Origin: SP197 sp965242595
GTDB lineage: Bacteria > Pseudomonadota > Alphaproteobacteria > SP197
Assembly: GCA_965242595.1 (NCBI GenBank)
Contig: OZ251464.1
Coordinates: 1,054,001-1,118,000 of the forward strand
Reading direction: 5' to 3'
Length of the DNA: 64,000 bases
Part shown: piece after piece, positions 59,526 to 64,000 of the stretch
Layout of the letters: each line of letters begins with the position of its first letter
Numbering within the stretch: position 1 is the first letter of the stretch
Translations under genes and position numbers: made by a program
Notes under the pieces: model-generated
Seen by the model: only the letters and a program-made list of their open reading frames with translations
What the model was told of the DNA's origin: nothing
The model's database searches: none

Positions 59526-60407
59526 TCAGCGCCGCGCCCGCTCGTTCCCCGCCCCCCGCGGGCGAACCCCCGCCAGGGTCACGCGCTGCATCACGCGCCG
59601 GTGATGGCCATAATCGTAGGCCGGGTAGTGCATGGCGTGGCGGTTGTCCCAGAAGGCGACATCGCCCCGCGACCAGCGCCAGCGCAGCTGGAAGGAGGGC
59701 TGCTCGCTGTGCTCGATCAGCAGGTCCAGCAGGCGCCGGCTTTCGATCTCGGAAAGGCCCAGCAGGCGCAGGGTAAAGGGGCGGTTGACGAACAGCGCCT
59801 TCGCGCCGGTCTCCTCGTGCACGCGGACCACGGGGTGAACGGCGCCCGGCTGTTCGGCCCGCAGCTTCGCGATTCGCTCCGCCGCCTCGCCGGGCGCAAT
59901 ATCGGCCAGATAGGGGGCGAAATAGGGCAGCCCGTCGTGGAAGGCTTCCAGGCCCTCCACCGCCCGTTGCAGCGACGGCGAAAGAGCGTCCCAGGCCGCG
60001 CTCATGCTGGCGAACAGGGTATCGCCGCCCAGCGGCGGCAGCTCCACCGCCAGCATCATCGAGGCCATGGGCGGGCAGGCGGCGAAGGTGACATCGGAAT
60101 GCCAGAAGGCGCCGTTGGGGCCGTCGCCCTCGCCATCCCTGGTCTCCACCAGCAGCACCCGGTGATCGTCGGGGTGGCGGCGCAGCCCGTCATGGAGGGC
60201 CTCCACCTGGCCGAAGCGCCCGGCAGCGGCGACCAGATCGCCGGGCGCCAGCGTCTGGCCGGGAAAGAACAGCACCTTGTGTTGCAGCCAGGCCGCACGC
60301 ACGGCCGCCACCTCGGCGTCGTCGAGGCTTTTCAGATCCAGCCCGGCGATCTCGGCCCCGATATGGCCGCCAAGGGGGCGGAGGGCGAGGCGATTCGCAA
60401 GCGTCAT
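59526..60407 (-). CDS. TauD/TfdA-family 2-oxoglutarate dioxygenase
   Basis: Fe(II)/2OG enzyme of 293 residues. The Fe ligands are His and Asp of FWHSDVTF and the distal His in AMHYPAYDYG. The 2OG-binding Thr is in GGDTLF and the Arg in HHRRVMQRVTL. Members hydroxylate taurine, 2,4-D and many other carboxylates or sulfonates, so the substrate is open. It diverges from the PhyH-type gene. Confidence 0.9.
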   Translation of the reverse strand: MTLANRLALRPLGGHIGAEIAGLDLKSLDDAEVAAVRAAWLQHKVLFFPGQTLAPGDLVAAAGRFGQVEALHDGLRRHPDDHRVLLVETRDGEGDGPNGAFWHSDVTFAACPPMASMMLAVELPPLGGDTLFASMSAAWDALSPSLQRAVEGLEAFHDGLPYFAPYLADIAPGEAAERIAKLRAEQPGAVHPVVRVHEETGAKALFVNRPFTLRLLGLSEIESRRLLDLLIEHSEQPSFQLRWRWSRGDVAFWDNRHAMHYPAYDYGHHRRVMQRVTLAGVRPRGAGNERARR

Positions 60408-60481
60408 GGCGCCACCGTGCCACGGGATGCGCCCCCCTTCCAGGGCCGCCGGCCAGCGGTGAATGGCCGGCAGTGAATGAA

Positions 60482-60510
60482 TTGCGGGCGCGAGCCGGCT
60501 GCCCTAGCCT
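60482..60510 (+). promoter_or_regulatory. Predicted promoter of the PhyH-type gene
   Basis: TTGCGG (60482-60487) and TAGCCT (60505-60510), spaced by 17 bases, end 29 bases before ATG 60540. This repeats the arrangement seen before the aldehyde dehydrogenase at 56852. Confidence 0.5.
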
Positions 60511-60539
60511 GTGCCGATGGCGAACACGGGGAGGAGGCG

Positions 60540-61361
60540 ATGGCGGGCGCTCTGGAGCGGGTGGATGCGGGAATCCCTGCCGGCGAGCTTGCCGCCCTGC
60601 TGCGACGAGACGGCGCCGCCATCGTCGCCGGCGCGCTGAGCCCGCGCCAGTTGGCCGCGATCAACGCCGAGGTGGATGACGCCATCGCGGCCACCGCCCC
60701 CGGTCTGCGCCACCCCACCTCCGATTTTTTCGTCGAATTCTACGGCGGCCACACCGTCCGGCTGGACGGCCTGCCGGCCAGATCGAAAACCTTCCTGGAG
60801 CTGATGGAGGATTCGTTCATCACCAGGGTGGCCGACGAACTGCTGCTGCCCCATTGCGAGGATTATCTCCTGAACACCGGCCAGCTGATCCAGATCGGCC
60901 CCGGGGAAAGCGAGCAGTTCCTGCATCGCGACGAAGACGCCTGGTCCTATTTCAAGCCGCCCAAGCCCCTGCTGGAGGTGGAGGCGATGTTCGCGCTGAC
61001 CGACTTCACGCCCGAAAACGGATGCACGCGGGTGGTTCCCGGCAGCCATCTGTGGCCGCCGGAGCGCGAGGCCCAGCCGCACGAGATTCGGCGGGCCGAG
61101 ATGGAGGCGGGTTCGGCCCTGCTCTATCTGGGAACCACCATCCACGGCGGCGGCGCCAACACCACCGCCAACCGCTGGCGGCGCGGCATGTTCTTCGGCT
61201 TCGTCGTCGGCTGGCTGCGAACCGAGGAAAACTGCTTCCTCACCGTGCCCATGGAGGCGGTGAAGGAGATGCCGGTGCGGGTGCAGGAGCTGCTGGGCTA
61301 CAAGGCCCATGAGGGCATCGGTGTGGTGGATGTCGGCAGCCCCATGGCGCTGCTGAAGTAA
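60540..61361 (+). CDS. Phytanoyl-CoA dioxygenase (PhyH) family protein
   Basis: Fe(II)/2OG oxygenase of 273 residues. The Fe ligands are in FLHRDEDAW and the distal His in TTIHGGGAN, with a 2OG-binding Arg in NRWRRGMFF. The segment FTPENGCTRVVPGSHLWPP is typical of PhyH proteins. GGGGAGGAGG directly before ATG 60540 sets the start; the longer frame from 60477 would span the promoter. The substrate is unknown. Confidence 0.9.
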   Translation: MAGALERVDAGIPAGELAALLRRDGAAIVAGALSPRQLAAINAEVDDAIAATAPGLRHPTSDFFVEFYGGHTVRLDGLPARSKTFLELMEDSFITRVADELLLPHCEDYLLNTGQLIQIGPGESEQFLHRDEDAWSYFKPPKPLLEVEAMFALTDFTPENGCTRVVPGSHLWPPEREAQPHEIRRAEMEAGSALLYLGTTIHGGGANTTANRWRRGMFFGFVVGWLRTEENCFLTVPMEAVKEMPVRVQELLGYKAHEGIGVVDVGSPMALLK

Positions 61362-61367
61362 GGCCGG

Positions 61368-61440
61368 TGCCGGATGCAGGGATCGAACCCGCGACCTGCC
61401 GCTTACAAGGCGGCTGCTCTACCGGCTGAGCTAATCCGGC
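61368..61440 (-). tRNA. tRNA-Thr (anticodon TGT)
   Basis: The reverse strand starts GCCGGATTAGCTCAG, has the anticodon loop CTTGTAA within a GCCGC/GCGGC stem, and the T arm GCGGGTTCGATCCCTGC. The acceptor GCCGGAT pairs with ATCCGGC and the discriminator is A. CCA is not encoded. It lies between the PhyH-type gene and rlmB. Confidence 0.95.
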
Positions 61441-61488
61441 ATGGCGGCCAGACTATCGCAAAGCGCCGCCTGGCGACACCTTGGCCCG

Positions 61489-62253
61489 TCATCGGCCGGA
61501 AAGGCGGCATCGGGCCTGATAAAGGGCGATGGCGGCGGCGCTGGCCGCGTTGAGGCTGAAACCTGAGCGCGTGGCGGGGATGGCGGCCAGCACATCGCAG
61601 CCCTGGCGGGTCAACCGGCGCAGGCCGCTTCCCTCCGCGCCTACCACCAGCGCCAGGGGGCCGGATGCGGGCAGCCGCGCGATCGGCATCTCCGCGCCGG
61701 CATCGAGGCCCGCGATCCAATAGCCGCGCGCCTTCAGCCATTGCAAAGAGCGTGCCAGATTGACGACCCGGATCAGCGGCACCCATTCCAGCGCCCCGCA
61801 GGCGGCCTTGGCAAGGGCGCCGGTAGCGGGCGGCGAATGGCGATCCTGGACGATCGCCGCCGCCGCACCGAAGGCGGCCGCCGACCTCATAATCGCCCCG
61901 ACATTGCGCGGGTCCGACAGCCGGTCCAGCACCACCACCAAGTCGCTGCCGGGGGGAATGTCGTCGAGCACGGCCTCGGGCAGCGGCGTCACCTGGGCCG
62001 CCAGCCCCTGATGAACGGCGCCGGGCGTCAGCAGCCGTTCGATCTCCACCCGCGCCACCGTCTCCACCGGCGCCCCGTCGCCGCCCCGGGCGGGTGGCAG
62101 GGCACGGGCCGCCTCCCGCGTCGCCAGCAGACGCAGGATGCGGCGCCCGGGATTGGCAAGCGCCGCCTCCACCGGGTGGCGGCCATAGAGCCACAGCGCC
62201 TCCGGCCGGCGGACGGGAGGGCGCTGTTTTTTGCTCCGGGGGGGCTTGCGCAT
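61489..62253 (-). CDS. rlmB: 23S rRNA (guanosine-2'-O-)-methyltransferase RlmB
   Basis: SPOUT methyltransferase of 254 residues that methylates G2251 in the 23S P-loop. The N-terminal substrate-binding domain starts at LYGRHPVEAAL. The SPOUT motifs are SDPRNVGAIMRSA, VVGAEGSGL and SLNAASAAAIALYQ, which build the knotted SAM site. A basic KKQR-rich tail precedes. A TATATA box lies just upstream at 62267-62272 on this strand. Confidence 0.93.
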   Translation of the reverse strand: MRKPPRSKKQRPPVRRPEALWLYGRHPVEAALANPGRRILRLLATREAARALPPARGGDGAPVETVARVEIERLLTPGAVHQGLAAQVTPLPEAVLDDIPPGSDLVVVLDRLSDPRNVGAIMRSAAAFGAAAAIVQDRHSPPATGALAKAACGALEWVPLIRVVNLARSLQWLKARGYWIAGLDAGAEMPIARLPASGPLALVVGAEGSGLRRLTRQGCDVLAAIPATRSGFSLNAASAAAIALYQARCRLSGR

Positions 62254-62349
62254 CCTGGCGCACGGCTATATAGGGGAAAGCCACAACAGGAAACCACGGG
62301 CGTGGCTGCGGCAGGGGCGGGCGCGGATGGCTATCTGCGCGTTTCCCTG

Positions 62350-62379
62350 TTGACAGCGCCCAAAGGCGCCCTGTATCAC
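62350..62379 (+). promoter_or_regulatory. Predicted promoter of the tRNA-Tyr/tRNA-Gly/tuf unit
   Basis: TTGACA (62350-62355) and TATCAC (62374-62379) are 18 bases apart, about 42 bases before the tRNA-Tyr 5' end. A consensus -35 suits the high demand for EF-Tu. Confidence 0.55.
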
Positions 62380-62420
62380 GCACCCCCCCTTTGGCGAGGG
62401 CGGGATCGCATGCAGAATTC

Positions 62421-62502
62421 GGAGGGATGCCTGAGCGGTTAAAAGGGGCGGGCTGTAAACCCGTTGGCGATGCCTACGGTGGTTCGAATCCACCTCCCTC
62501 CA
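62421..62502 (+). tRNA. tRNA-Tyr (anticodon GTA)
   Basis: Class II tRNA of 82 bases with a long variable arm. The acceptor GGAGGGA pairs with TCCCTCC, the anticodon loop is CTGTAAA and the T arm GGTGGTTCGAATCCACC. The discriminator is A and CCA is not encoded. Confidence 0.95.
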
Positions 62503-62582
62503 CCCACCCCCCATGGCGGCGCCATGCGGCGGGCAGGTGGCCCCGGGGTCAGGCGGTCCCGGAGACAGCGGCCCAGGATCGG

Positions 62583-62656
62583 GCGGGTGTAGCTCAGTGG
62601 CAGAGCCCCAGCCTTCCAAGCTGGTTACGCGGGTTCGATTCCCGCCACCCGCTCCA
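62583..62656 (+). tRNA. tRNA-Gly (anticodon TCC)
   Basis: Standard 74-base tRNA including an encoded CCA. The acceptor GCGGGTG pairs with CACCCGC, the anticodon loop is CTTCCAA within CCAGC/GCTGG, and the T arm is GCGGGTTCGATTCCCGC. It lies 86 bases before tuf. Confidence 0.95.
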
Positions 62657-62742
62657 GGATGCGGCGCGACGAGAAGGACGCAGGACCACGTGAACCCACT
62701 GCCCGCAAGCCGGGTGACAGTTGCCTCGGGAGGTTATTTGTT

Positions 62743-63933
<1,191 letters not shown>

Positions 63934-63943
63934 AGAGGACGAC

Positions 63944-64000
63944 AGGAGTGTAGCTCAATTGGTAGAGCACCGGTCTCCAAAACCGGGGGCTGCGGGTTCG
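63944..64000 (+). tRNA. tRNA-Trp (anticodon CCA), cut by the window edge
   Basis: The first 57 bases are present: acceptor AGGAGTG, D arm GCTCAATTGGTAGAGC, anticodon loop CTCCAAA in CCGGT/ACCGG, and the start of the T arm GCGGGTTCG. The 3' part is outside. secE and nusG commonly follow. Confidence 0.93.

Overview
The window is 64 kb of GC-rich DNA, almost all coding and read as short head-to-tail operons on both strands. It looks like an alphaproteobacterium, probably of the Rhodospirillales type. The grounds are a GcrA-type cell-cycle regulator, the hflK-hflC-degP order, the mreBCD-mrdA-rodA operon, the rpmH-rnpA-yidD-yidC-engB-argB string, and a small SRP RNA in front of dnaX-ybaB-recR. The species cannot be named from sequence alone.

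Region by region. 1-8.3 kb: a RidA-family end fragment, an aldehyde dehydrogenase, a remnant of an Rpn-type nuclease, the Fe-S carrier ATPase Mrp, hflK-hflC-degP and miaA. 8.4-11.8 kb: branched-chain amino acid genes ilvB, ilvH and ilvC. 12-17.8 kb: the rod-shape operon and rpmE. 17.9-21.7 kb: a BKACE enzyme, a small coiled-coil membrane protein, a VanB-type reductase and a large unknown protein. 21.9-27 kb: greA, gcrA, an oxalate-CoA-ligase-like synthetase coupled to a ketopantoate reductase homologue, an Smr protein and a 2OG-Fe oxygenase. 27.2-32.3 kb: a binding protein, a short-chain dehydrogenase, a large B12-dependent mutase-like protein and its GlmL/MutL-type reactivase. 32.4-38.8 kb: two tandem four-helix membrane proteins, SRP RNA, dnaX-ybaB-recR, an AAA/DUF4143 ATPase with promoter-embedded repeats, and a Tat-exported binding protein. 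39-46.5 kb: a GT-C membrane protein, a glutathione S-transferase, and the rpmH to argB string ending in a HAD nucleotidase. 46.6-56.6 kb: a glycosylation island. 56.8-61.4 kb: aldehyde dehydrogenase, exported agmatine deiminase, TauD-type and PhyH-type dioxygenases. 61.4-64 kb: tRNA-Thr, rlmB, then tRNA-Tyr, tRNA-Gly, tuf and the start of tRNA-Trp.

Two regions look least described. The first is the glycosylation island. It holds two tandem TMTC-like membrane proteins with TPR tails, a DUF2723/TMEM260-like protein, a GT22 (PIG-B/Alg9-like) protein carrying HPDE and HKEYRF motifs, and a Dpm1-GtrA fusion that could make and flip the lipid-linked sugar. This resembles a compact version of the eukaryotic O-mannosylation toolkit. 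The second is the B12 mutase/reactivase/dehydrogenase/binding-protein operon, which looks like a catabolic route for a substrate I cannot name.

Several promoters can be read by eye as TTGxxx-N16 to 18-TAxxxT. Three of them (46610, 46979 and 36419) put the expected transcription start on or within one base of the start codon, suggesting leaderless messages. No CRISPR array, rRNA, complete transposon or prophage was seen.
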